From: Stenogyne calaminthoides
Lineage: Eukaryota > Streptophyta > Magnoliopsida > Lamiales > Lamiaceae
Direction: 5' to 3'
DNA: 64,000 nucleotides
Assembly (NCBI GenBank): GCA_037126765.1
Contig: JBBCBC010000019.1
Location: forward strand, 25,566,222-25,630,221
Shown here one piece after another: positions 55,110 to 64,000 of the stretch. Position numbers and translations under genes: made by a program. Positions within the stretch are counted from its first letter, which is position 1; each line of letters starts with the position of its first letter. Under the pieces are notes generated by a model, which saw only the letters and a program-made list of their open reading frames with translations, made no database searches and had not been told where the DNA came from.

Positions 55110-56110
55110 ATATATATAGTTTTGCAGGTTGAATTTGTGAGGATTAAATATGATAAATGTTCTTATTCGTATGAACTTTTTTATATTGTAGGGAGTATTG
55201 AAATAAATAATTTGAGTTATGAATTGATTATATTTATTATAATTGTGTAATTATTTTATATTTTGCAGAGAGTTTTTTTATATTGCACGGAGTATTGAGG
55301 TAAGTAATTTGAGTATTGAATTAGTTGTAGAGAAGTTTCTTCTAATCTGTTCATAACTATTAATATTTGCGTTTTATATATATTGCAGAGAATATTAATG
55401 TAAGTAATTTGAGTTTTGAATTCGTTATGAATATTTATTGTAATTGGGTAACTATTTTATATAGCAGAGTTTTTTTTTCTAATATTGCACGGAATATTGA
55501 GGTAAGTAATTTGAGTGTTAAATTAGTTATGGATTAGTTTCTTCTAATTTGTTCATAGCGATTAATATTCACATTGTATATATTGTACGGAGTATTGAGG
55601 TAAATAATTTGAGTTATGAATTCGTTTCAAATTAATGAATTTTTAAATCTAATTTTGTGTTGTATATTTAATCTGATTTTATTATTTTATATTGCAGGGA
55701 GTATTGAGCTAGGTAAGTAATTTGAGTTATGAGTTGATTATGAATGCAATTGTGTGATTATTTTATATATTGCAGGGAGTTTTTTTATATTGCACGGAGT
55801 ATTGAGGTAAGTAATTTGAGTGTTGAATTAGTTGCGGAGGAGTTTCTTCTAATATGTCTATTTAATTTGATTTTATTATTTTATATTGCAAAGAATATTG
55901 ATGTAAGTAATTTGAGTTATGAATTTTTATTGTAATTGTGTAATTATTTTGTATATTGCAGAGAGTTTTTTTATATAGCACGAGTATTGAGGCAAGTAAT
56001 TTGAGTGTTAAATTAATTGTGGAGGAGTTTCTTCTAATATATTCATAGCGATTAATATTCACGTTTTGTATATATCGCGAGGAATATTGAGCACTTGCAA
56101 TACTAAATTT
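55110..56110. repeat. Tandem array of about ten 100-bp monomers
   Basis: A core like TATTGCAcGGAGTATTGAGG followed by TAAGTAATTTGAGT recurs with the GTAAGT word (or a one-base variant) at 55300, 55400, 55502, 55600, 55713, 55807, 55903 and 55992, plus diverged edges near 55204 and 56089. Spacing is 89-113 bp. Two monomer types alternate: one continues TTAGTTGTGGAGGAGTTTCT, the other TTCGTTATGAATATTTATTG, so the higher-order unit is about 200 bp. Confidence 0.85.
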
Positions 56111-57662
56111 GAACCCTTTACTTGGACGCATATCGATCTTTATGTTATTTTGTTGATATGATTTGAGTTAGTCACCCATCAACTATACTGATGCATGGAG
56201 GAGAACATATCAAGAGATATATTTACGCAATAAGTTCATAATTTTGTTGATTATGAAATTAATTTGAAGAGTGTTAAAAAATTGAAAACCCCTTGTTTCC
56301 AGTTTCAAAAAAGCAATCAACAATTTTTTTATAATAAAATTATGAAATTTATAAATTATAATAGTATGTATTAATCTAAAATTCCAACATTACAGACGTA
56401 ATTACTCCCTCACTAAACAAAATAGGGAAAAAATATTTTAAAAAAAATTAATTTCACACCCTCTCTATAAATTTGAATTTTGAAAATTCTTTCATGGTAT
56501 TCAAATTTTTATTTCCGCAGGAAGCTCCATCCATATTAAATTATAAAAAAAATTCGACATAAATAAAGATATCAAGTCAGACACTATATAATATACATTA
56601 AATAAAATAACTCAAAACATATTTTTATTTCCATCTCATACACTTGATATTTGTTAGAAACACAACATTATAAATTTAAAAATTAAATAAGAAAATATCG
56701 CATTTGAGCATATGGCGAAAAAGGACAAAAAATTAAAGTAAATTTATGATGACATAACAATAATAACATGTCATGGACACATCAATTTTTCAATTTTGCA
56801 AGTAGTAAGCAATCCTAGCTACACTGGTCCCAGTATATGAGTTGGAACTTGGAAAGCGTAAAGAAACGTGTACTAAATATGCTAAAGAAAATGTCTATTC
56901 AAAAAATTTGCACACATGCGAATCAATTCACAAACAATATTATTGAGGCACACATCCATCACACGATTTCACGATGATACGGAGTATAATTTGAACATTA
57001 AAATTTAATATTTTATGTTAATTTGTATCACGTGTCATGTATATAATACCGTTTTCTACGAGTTTTTATCAACAATAAAATATCTAAATTTACAGGTTAA
57101 CCCACATGTCGTAGGTCATAACAAAAATATATAAAGAACAAAGTTTAAATTTAGTTATAACAGTTGTTACGGCCTATAGGTTAAGACAATTATTTTGAAC
57201 AGTATTATTTGTCTATTGTACATTACGCTTAATATTATTACTTGTTTATCTATATAATAGTACATATATACTTCATCATGTAGAAAATAGTGTTTTCGGA
57301 ATCGAATTAAATAGGTCGATTCAACCGATTGAATCGAGAAGCGGTTCGTAAAACTGGTTAGATTACTTCCAAAAAATCATTTTTACTGCTAATCGGGAAA
57401 AAAACCTATCTGAATTGGAACAAACTGGTACGACCGGTTGAATCTATTTTTTAATTGTTTTTTAATTTTAAACTTAATTCTAATTTTTGTTATTCATATT
57501 TTTTAATTTTAGTATTTAAAATTGAACTGGGTTGTGTTGTCTGTGACTCTATTGTGTTTATTTCAATATAAAATTTATAATTATAATTTTAAATTTTTAT
57601 AAATGCATATTTATTTTATGTTTTAATGTATCATAGGAAATAATTTTGAAAAAATAGATAGG
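56111..57662. other. Intergenic AT-rich DNA, nothing recognised
   Basis: No gene. 57295-57450 has a run of CGATT / GGTTCG / GAATCG words that continues after the solo LTR at 59345, so the LTR split a repeat of this kind. Confidence 0.3.
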
Positions 57663-59344
57663 CCCGGTGGAAAACCCATTTTGCGCGTGCGGAAGCAAAT
57701 TATTTTAAAAGTGGTGCATATAAAACAGGGGTGAGGGCAGAGTGATTCCAATTTTTTGCGTTTTAAGCTCATGTGTTGTGTTTTGCTTATAATCGAATGC
57801 ATATGTCAAGATAAGAACATAAAGCAATAAAGAACACAACAAAGTATAGTGGTTCGGAGACTCAAGCTCCTACATCCACTCTCCCTGTTCCTAGGGAAAT
57901 TCCTTCTAACTGGACTTATCACCCTCTCGGGTTCGCCTCTAGATATTTAACGAGCTCACACTCCAACTGGACTTATCACCCTCCACGGGATTGCCTACAG
58001 ATGTTTACCGAGTTCACACTCCAACGGGACTTATCACCCTCACTCGGGATTGCCTACCCTCCCTTTCGGGATTGCTAGATGTTTACCGAGTTCACACTCA
58101 CCTACAAACTTAACCGACTGATTTGGGTAAGGTTTGTTTGGTTTCCAACTAAGTTGAGATTTTCCCTTACATTTGTTTAGCCTCAATGCTAAGGATGGGA
58201 AAATCTCTCTAAGCTTAGGATACATTGTGGGTTGCTTAGATTGGGTTCTAGAACACTATTTGAATATATGCGTGTATTTCTAGCTCAGTGTTCTATGGTG
58301 GGAATGCTTGATGATTTGGCTTGATGGATGTTTCACGCAATTTTCCACACCGAATTATGAAGGAAGAACTTGTATTTATAGTGTGGATTTGAATGTTACC
58401 GTTGGATGGAGTCACATTCAAATCCATACTATTCTCATAAACTTCTTTACTTTTCCAGTTTGGTTTGTCTTCCTCTTGGTCCACGTCGGTGATTCTAATC
58501 TATTTATTTTCCTCCCAGATTCCTCGCCTTGGAATCATTCAGGATTCTCTGAGTCTCCGGTGTCTTGATCTGTCTCGAGCCTTGGTCTATCCCCGACGCC
58601 TTGGTCTATCCGAGCCTTCACCGACTTCTCTTGGCCGGACCTTATCGTCGGGCATCTTGACACTTAGGCTAACGAGTTCAGCTCTTACGACTTAAGACAT
58701 CGACCCTCAGGTCACTAGCACTCGAGTTAACCGATCATCGCCGGCGTTACGATTCTCGGTGAACATGACTTCGAATGACTTCTCTTCGATGACTTCTCTC
58801 TCGATCCGTGTCGCGATTTCGGTTATCGATATCGATTTCTTCTACTTTGATCGTCGGATCAAACATGATCGGTCGAGATAAAGATCAGTCGAGATATCGG
58901 TTTATATGCATATCCCATCTTGATCACGTCGATCTCGATCGGTCTCATCTCTTTCTTCTTCCGATCGCAACCTTCTCTTCGATCTTACGGTCGGTTTCTT
59001 TACGATCGGCTTATGCCGCTTTTCCGATCACCATATCACTGATTGTTCTTCCGATCATCCGATCAAATCGTTTCCGTCATCCGATCTTCGATCGGTGGCT
59101 TAGCTTTTTCTTCTCTTACGATTTTGCCGCAAATCGTCGGTTAACTTCGAACTCATCTAACTTCATCCGATCTCGATCAAGTTGCTCTGCGACCTCATCG
59201 ATCTCGATCATCTACGTCTGATTTCTTGAGTTCCCCCTCAATTTGTTCTCTCGTTCCCCCTCAACTTGTTATCTGTAAATTAGCTTCAATAACACAAGTT
59301 GATAATGTTTTGGCATAATTCATCAAAACTAAAATATCCCAACA
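57663..59344 (-). mobile_element. Solo copia LTR lacking its last 7 bases
   Basis: Flanked by a perfect 5-bp duplication ATAGG (57658-57662, 59345-59349) and ends ATATCCCAACA on the right. On the left it begins CCCGGTGG where the family starts TGTTGGT-CC(C)GGTGG, so about 7 terminal bases are missing, yet the duplication is in place. Related to the solo LTR at 12592. 58560-59210 is rich in CGATC/CCGAT words where relatives have CTGAT. Confidence 0.85.
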
Positions 59345-60149
59345 ATAGGGACCATTAATTTAATGGTTTGACTGGTTGAACTGTCAATCAATGCCCAGTC
59401 TAATTTTATCGTTTATCCGATTATAAAAATACCGCGAGAAAGTAAAAATTATCTCATTCTAACCATGAATGTAACACAATCACTACAAAAAAGACGGTGT
59501 TTTACGACAATTTTAGCGACGGTTTAAACTGTCTCAAATCATAGTTGCGACTTTTTTAGCGACGGTTTTTCATCTGTCTGAAAAACGAGGGTCGCTAAGA
59601 TTCAGTGACGATTTTCTCTGTCCGTCGCTAGGTAGCGACGGCTTATTTCCATCGCACAATGTATCAACGGCTTCATTCCGTCGCAACATAGCGACGGTAT
59701 AAATTGTCGCTAAACCGTCGATATATTGTCGACGGTTATGATGTCATAGTACCGTCGTTAACAACGATGCCTTTCCGTCGGTATTAGCGACGGAAATTTC
59801 CTTCGAAAATTGCGACGGTTATGGTCTTCGGTATTAGCGACGGTAAAGGCGTCGCTACATCCGTCGCCATAACCGTCGCTAAATCGTGAATTTTTTTTTT
59901 AAAAAAAAATGGCTCGCTGTGGTTCGAACTCGGGCCCAGGTGGCACCCGGGCGGACACCGAACCACCCGAGCCACGAACCATCTTGGACCCAACCACCAA
60001 AGGTCTTCTATATAAGCCATCAAGTCTCCCAATTAAATGAGGCATATATTCGCTCTCATGGGGGACCGAACACGGGACCTTGGGCGCCCAAGCGGGGATC
60101 AATTCCGCTCGGGCACTTGCTCTTTTACGTTTACTTAATGAATTTAATT

Positions 60150-60590
60150 CTATATGTCCTAAAATTCATTTTTTTTCTAATTTTTTTAAAATTCTTTATT
60201 TCAATTATGTTATTTAATAATTCAATTACATTTTAATATAATAATTTATATTTTTTAATTATAAATTATAATTAAATTAAAATATATTAAAATTGTATTT
60301 TTTTAACTTATTTTTAATAAAATTATTTCTATATGTCCTAAAATTCATTTTTTTTCTATTTTTTTAAAAATTCTTTATTTCAATTATCTTATTTAAGAAT
60401 TCAATTACATTTTAATATAATAATTTATATTTTTTATTTATAAATTTTAATTAAATTAAAATATATTAAAATTGTATTTTTTTAACTTATTTTTAATAAA
60501 ATTAATTCTATATTAATTTACAATTCATTTTTTTCATTTTTTTTTTTAAATTCTTTATTTCAATTATCTTATTTAATTATAGTTTTTATA
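60150..60590. repeat. 179-bp tandem repeat in the CACTA element
   Basis: Copies at 60150-60328, 60329-60507 and a partial at 60508-60590, each starting at CTATATGTCCTAAAATTCAT or a variant (CTATATTAATTTACAATTCA). Extremely AT-rich; the first two copies are almost identical. Confidence 0.85.
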
Positions 60591-60664
60591 TTGGATAATT
60601 AGCAAAAAAATAAATTATGTTAAGCAATGTCAAATAACTTGTAATATGCAAATACATGAATATA

Positions 60665-62736
60665 TTACAAATGAAAGACAATATAATTATTATTCGTCAT
60701 CCTCATCGTTGTCTCCATCTGTATTATCATCATCCTCCTAGTCCTCGTCCTCGTCCTCCTCTTCATCCTCCTCTTCCTCACCATCACATTCTCATTCACA
60801 TCCTCATCTTCATCATGATCCTTATCCTCCCCGCCTCTGTCAATCTCTATTAAATCTGGATTTGTAGATGTTAAGTCTACGAAAAGATTGAAATCTCTTG
60901 TATGCACTTCAGTTTGAGCATCGACTTGTTCCGTTTGGAACGGAGTACCGTCAACCGCGACAGATGAATTCAGTTTAGGAACTTGCACTAGTGATCTCGC
61001 CTTTACTTTGCAAACAGACATTCATTCATTATTTGCTCTCGAACTTGGATACGTGCAGTAGTATACTTGGGATACCTGAGCAGCAAACACAAATGGATCA
61101 TACCCCGGATACTTTCGTCTTCTATGAACATCGACCAGTTTGTATTCGGGATGAATCCTTGTTCCTGAAGCGGATGGATCATACCAATCACACTTGAACA
61201 ACACAACAGACTTCTCAGGGAACCCCTTATATCCTACTTCAACGACTTCTTGTAGGTGTCCGAAGTAGTCTTGGCTTTCTCCATTAAATATTGCATTGTT
61301 AATACAAACTCCACTGTTTGCAGTAGATCTGGTCGAGGCATACTCCACTGTATGGAATTTATAACCATTTATATAGTATCCTTGGTACGTGTTGACGAGA
61401 CGTAATGGTCCTCTACTGAGATCCCGTATAAATGGGTTCTCAATGTGTTGATTATAACTCTGTGACGGTTTTAGGTTAAATATATAATTGTAAACATATA
61501 ATATGAATTCACTAATAAACGGTGGTTAGATAACACTCACACAGTTTTGGAACCACTCTGCAAAATCACGAGTAATATATTCACCTACTTGTGCATCTGA
61601 GATGTTTAGATGTATATCGTGTAGCTCTTCAGTATATATCCTTATTGAAAGCAATGTATTATTAATCATATATTATATAATTATAATAAATATGTTATAA
61701 TTAATTAAAAGTGTAAATGATACGCATATGAAATACTTACTTAATTTACGGTTGGACTTCATCACAATTGAATAACACATGCTTATATGCAGCTTCAACC
61801 TCTTGTCGGTTTAACCAGGGTCGTTCAATACTTTTTTCCAAACATCGACCTGGAAACTTAAACACGGACAAGTTACCCTCAATATCATCAGCAGCATTGT
61901 CTGTGCCTCTACCGTCGTAATTACGAGGCTCGTTTCTCAACCTTGTTCTAACATGATCCTCAAAATAGTAAGAACAAAATGTTGTAACCTCCTCACACAA
62001 GTAGGCATTAACAATTGATGCTTCAACTTTTGCTTTTTGTTTAGCATTGAGCTTCAAGTTATGGAGATACCTATAGATATATAATAAAAAAATGGATAAG
62101 AGTTAGTTAAACATAAATATATATATTTGTATAAATAGATTGTTCAGTGAAGGTTTACCTCTCAAATGGATACATCCACCTGTACTGCACTGGACCAGCA
62201 ATTTTGGCTTCATATGTTAAGTGCACCGGTAAGTGCTCCATCGAATCAAAGAAGTTGGGAGGAAAAATGCGCTCCAATTTGCATAAAATAACTGGAATGT
62301 CTTTCTCCAAACGGACCATGTCGTCCCACGTAATCATTGTAGACGTTAAATCTTTGAAGAATAGACTCAATTCAGTTACAACCCTATAGATACTGTTCGG
62401 TAGGAATTCCCGAAATGCGAGGGACAACAATCGTTGCATAAACACGTGACAATCTTGGCTTTTCATCCCAGACACCTTCCCGTTTGATGTGTTTACACAA
62501 CGACTCAAATTGGAAACATAGTCATCTGGAAATCTCAGCTCTTCAATCCAATTACACAAAGCCACTTTCTGTGTCTTATCAAGTGTGTAATTGGCTTGGG
62601 GATATCTTCATGTACCCTCATCCCTCTTCAAGTGATCACGTTTGCATATCTTGTTCAACTCATCACGCGACTTGCAGTGTTTTTTTTCTTGCCCTCTATG
62701 TTCATGATTGTGTGGAACAAGTTGTCGAACACATTT
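60665..62736 (-). pseudogene. TNP2-like CACTA transposase, 3' part, cut by an LTR
   Basis: Minus-strand exons: about 62736-62155 (end of the transposase domain DNLFHTIMNIEGKKK, then the DUF4218 block: FPDDYVSNLSRC, GMKSQDCHVFMQRLL, ILCKLERIFPPNFFDSMEHL, GPVQYRWMYPFER), 62057-61746 (KAKVEASIVNAYLCEEVTTF ... KFPGRCLEKSIERPWLN), about 61640-61548 (REF/EWF-type helix ITRDFAEWFQNC, donor GTGAGT) and about 61480-60665 (DUF4216 block: RGPLRLVNTYQGYYINGYKF, VLFKCDWYDP; then an acidic tail). The product would bind and cut the CACTA ends. It is inactive: an LTR removes the N-terminal part at 62737, and an in-frame TGA is present at 62608-62610. Exon edges are by eye. Confidence 0.85.
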
Positions 62737-64000
62737 TGTTGGTCCCGATGCTAATGAGTCTCACACGTGTATGGGGGGGAATACGTGTTCAGTGATTTTT
62801 AAAACTTTTCTTTCACTGAGGTCAGATGGGTCAGATTGTCCTGATGATTTTGCCCTGAGAAGCACAGATCGCCCTGAGTCAAAGTCTACTGAGACAATGA
62901 TCCTGAGATGCTTTCAGAAGCTTCAGATTAGCCCAACCGAGCTCGAAGTTTTTTCAGAGATCCTCGAAATGCTGGATCGAGATAACTATCTTACTGAACC
63001 CTCAGTAGAGTTAGTTCAGTTTGGTAACTATCTGTTCTAGCTACTCAAGTGTGCGGAATGGTTGGCCCAATGTTTATACTCGTTTTAGCTTTGCTGAAAA
63101 TCTTCCTTTTAATGAAACAGTGATTAAGGCTGTGATCAGTTGATGCAAGTTCAGTGGATTGATTCCAACTGAATATCAGTAAATTATGCTTTCAAAGGAA
63201 AAACATGCAATGATATAATAATGCAAAGATGTAAAGTAAAACAACACAGCAATTATAGTGATTCAGAGACTCAAGCTCCTACGTCCACTCTCTCTGACCT
63301 TCAGAGAAATTCCTTAACCACTTCCTAAAGCTTTCTGGCTACCTCACTGTAGCTTACTCACTTTACTACCTTGAGTTTTCTGGCTGACTCACTGCAGCTT
63401 ACTAACTCAACACACACAAGTGTTCAGACTACCACAAGTAGCTTACTAACTTCTTCTCTAGAGTTTTCTGGCTAACTCACTGTAGCTTACTAACTCTTTA
63501 CAACTCCAACTCACCAACAAACACACTCAAACTACCTTACAAAGGGTTTGGGTTTTGGGTTGGTTTCCAACTAGGATGAGATATCCTTTACAATAAGAAC
63601 AATACAAAGGCTAGGATATCTCTACTAAGCTTTGGATATATCTTATCAATCTAGGCTTAGTGAATGAGCTCTCTTCAATGTGAAACACTTCGGAAATTCT
63701 AGGTTTTTCGAGTGCTTCAATTTGCAATAATACGAATGAGCTCTTGAGTTGCTTTCAAATTTTCCGTAACCTCTCAATGTAAAGGGTCACTAGTATTTAT
63801 AGGTAACTTCACCAAGGTCACTCTTGAAAAACTATCCGTTGGAGGAGATAACTTCATGGGTTTCCTCTTATGGTGCTTGATGAACGGCTATTTTTAGGGT
63901 TTGAATACTCCCTTGCATGTTTTAGGAAATATGCTTTCATGTTGCCAATCACCACTTTTTGCAGTCTGGAACATAGTACTACTGACATGCTTCAGTGATC
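62737..64000 (-). mobile_element. Sirevirus-like copia LTR (family of Copia-A), runs off the window
   Basis: Begins TGTTGGTCCCGATGC and continues ACACGTGTATGGGGGG, the inverted counterpart of the Copia-A LTR end. It follows the inverted Copia-A LTR through the repeated GTAGCTTACTAACT phrases (63340-63500) and the TATA region (complement of TATTTATA, near 63795). The right end is outside, so full element and solo LTR cannot be told apart. It lies in the transposase exon of the CACTA element; the target word on this side is CATTT. Confidence 0.9.

Larger units (their letters stand above)
59481..62736 (-). mobile_element. CACTA (En/Spm) element with a transposase gene, interrupted
   Basis: The left end is CACTACAAAAAAGACGGTGT, a common plant CACTA terminus. 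Next to it, 59500-59880 holds at least 15 direct and inverted copies of a TAGCGACGG motif, the subterminal array. The transposase gene runs on the minus strand towards this end. The other end lies outside the window, because a copia LTR cuts the element at 62737. The expected 3-bp duplication would be AAT (59478-59480). Confidence 0.88.

Noticed and set aside
58808..59221. Plus-strand ORF of 137 codons, Ser/Ile/Arg-rich
   Set aside because: It arises from repeated TCGATC/CCGATC words in the altered block of the solo LTR.
59910..59985. Possible tRNA gene on the minus strand with a GGTTCGAAC B-box-like word
   Set aside because: The stretch is an inverted repeat (GTGGTTCG/CGAACCAC, GGCTCG/CGAGCC) without a cloverleaf, anticodon loop or A box in the right place. 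It is part of the CACTA end region.
60665..60853. His/Pro-rich plus-strand ORF
   Set aside because: It is the complement of the acidic and basic repeat tail of the CACTA transposase gene, made of simple GAT/GAG-type codons.

Overview
This is nuclear DNA of a flowering plant, most likely a eudicot. It carries plant-type spliced genes, SINEs, Stowaway, hAT, Mutator-like, CACTA and Helitron pieces, and Ty1/copia and Ty3/gypsy LTR retrotransposons. The intergenic DNA is AT-rich. Only two ordinary host genes are well supported: an intact two-exon BRICK1 gene (SCAR/WAVE complex, + strand, CDS 5320-5971) and a single-exon SAUR gene (- strand, 15924-16217). A host-type or Harbinger-related MYB/SANT-like gene (3011-3389, 5' leader to about 4130) is a pseudogene cut by an LTR. 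A 59-residue secreted-peptide-like ORF (21772) and an uncharacterised ORF (8251-8595) are weak candidates.

Layout. 1-3010 is the 3' part of a Tat/Retand-like Ty3/gypsy element: a spliced, decayed ORF on the strand opposite to the LTR's direction, then the 3' LTR. 3011-12496 holds the MYB pseudogene, BRK1 and many small DNA elements, several with clear target-site duplications. 12497-15579 is a non-autonomous CACTA element containing a solo copia LTR. 15580-29881 holds the SAUR gene, foldback and Stowaway elements, two SINEs (one split by a CACTA element), a rearranged Sirevirus-like copia (17663-21141) and a Helitron 3' end with an RPA-like last exon.

29882-53538 is a nest. A minus-strand copia (Copia-B, TSD CTAAT) carries inside its 3' LTR a complete plus-strand Sirevirus-like copia of 14.5 kb (Copia-A, 31253-45715, TSD CATGA) with gag, pol and an env-like region. 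53544-57662 is AT-rich DNA with a probable hAT-like element and a tandem array of about 100-bp monomers. 57663-59344 is another solo LTR. 59481 to the end is an autonomous-type CACTA element with a TNP2-like transposase gene, cut at 62737 by a further copia LTR that leaves the window.

The most notable signal is in the Sirevirus-like copies. Blocks of a few hundred bases to about 2 kb have CTGA/TCAG words replaced by CCGA, CGA, TCGG or TCGA, with small indels, while adjacent blocks are clean. Conserved motifs show that the CTGA/TCAG state is ancestral. This suggests a context-specific consensus error in unpolished repeat DNA, or less likely a real hypermutation process. Many apparent frameshifts in Copia-A should be read in that light.
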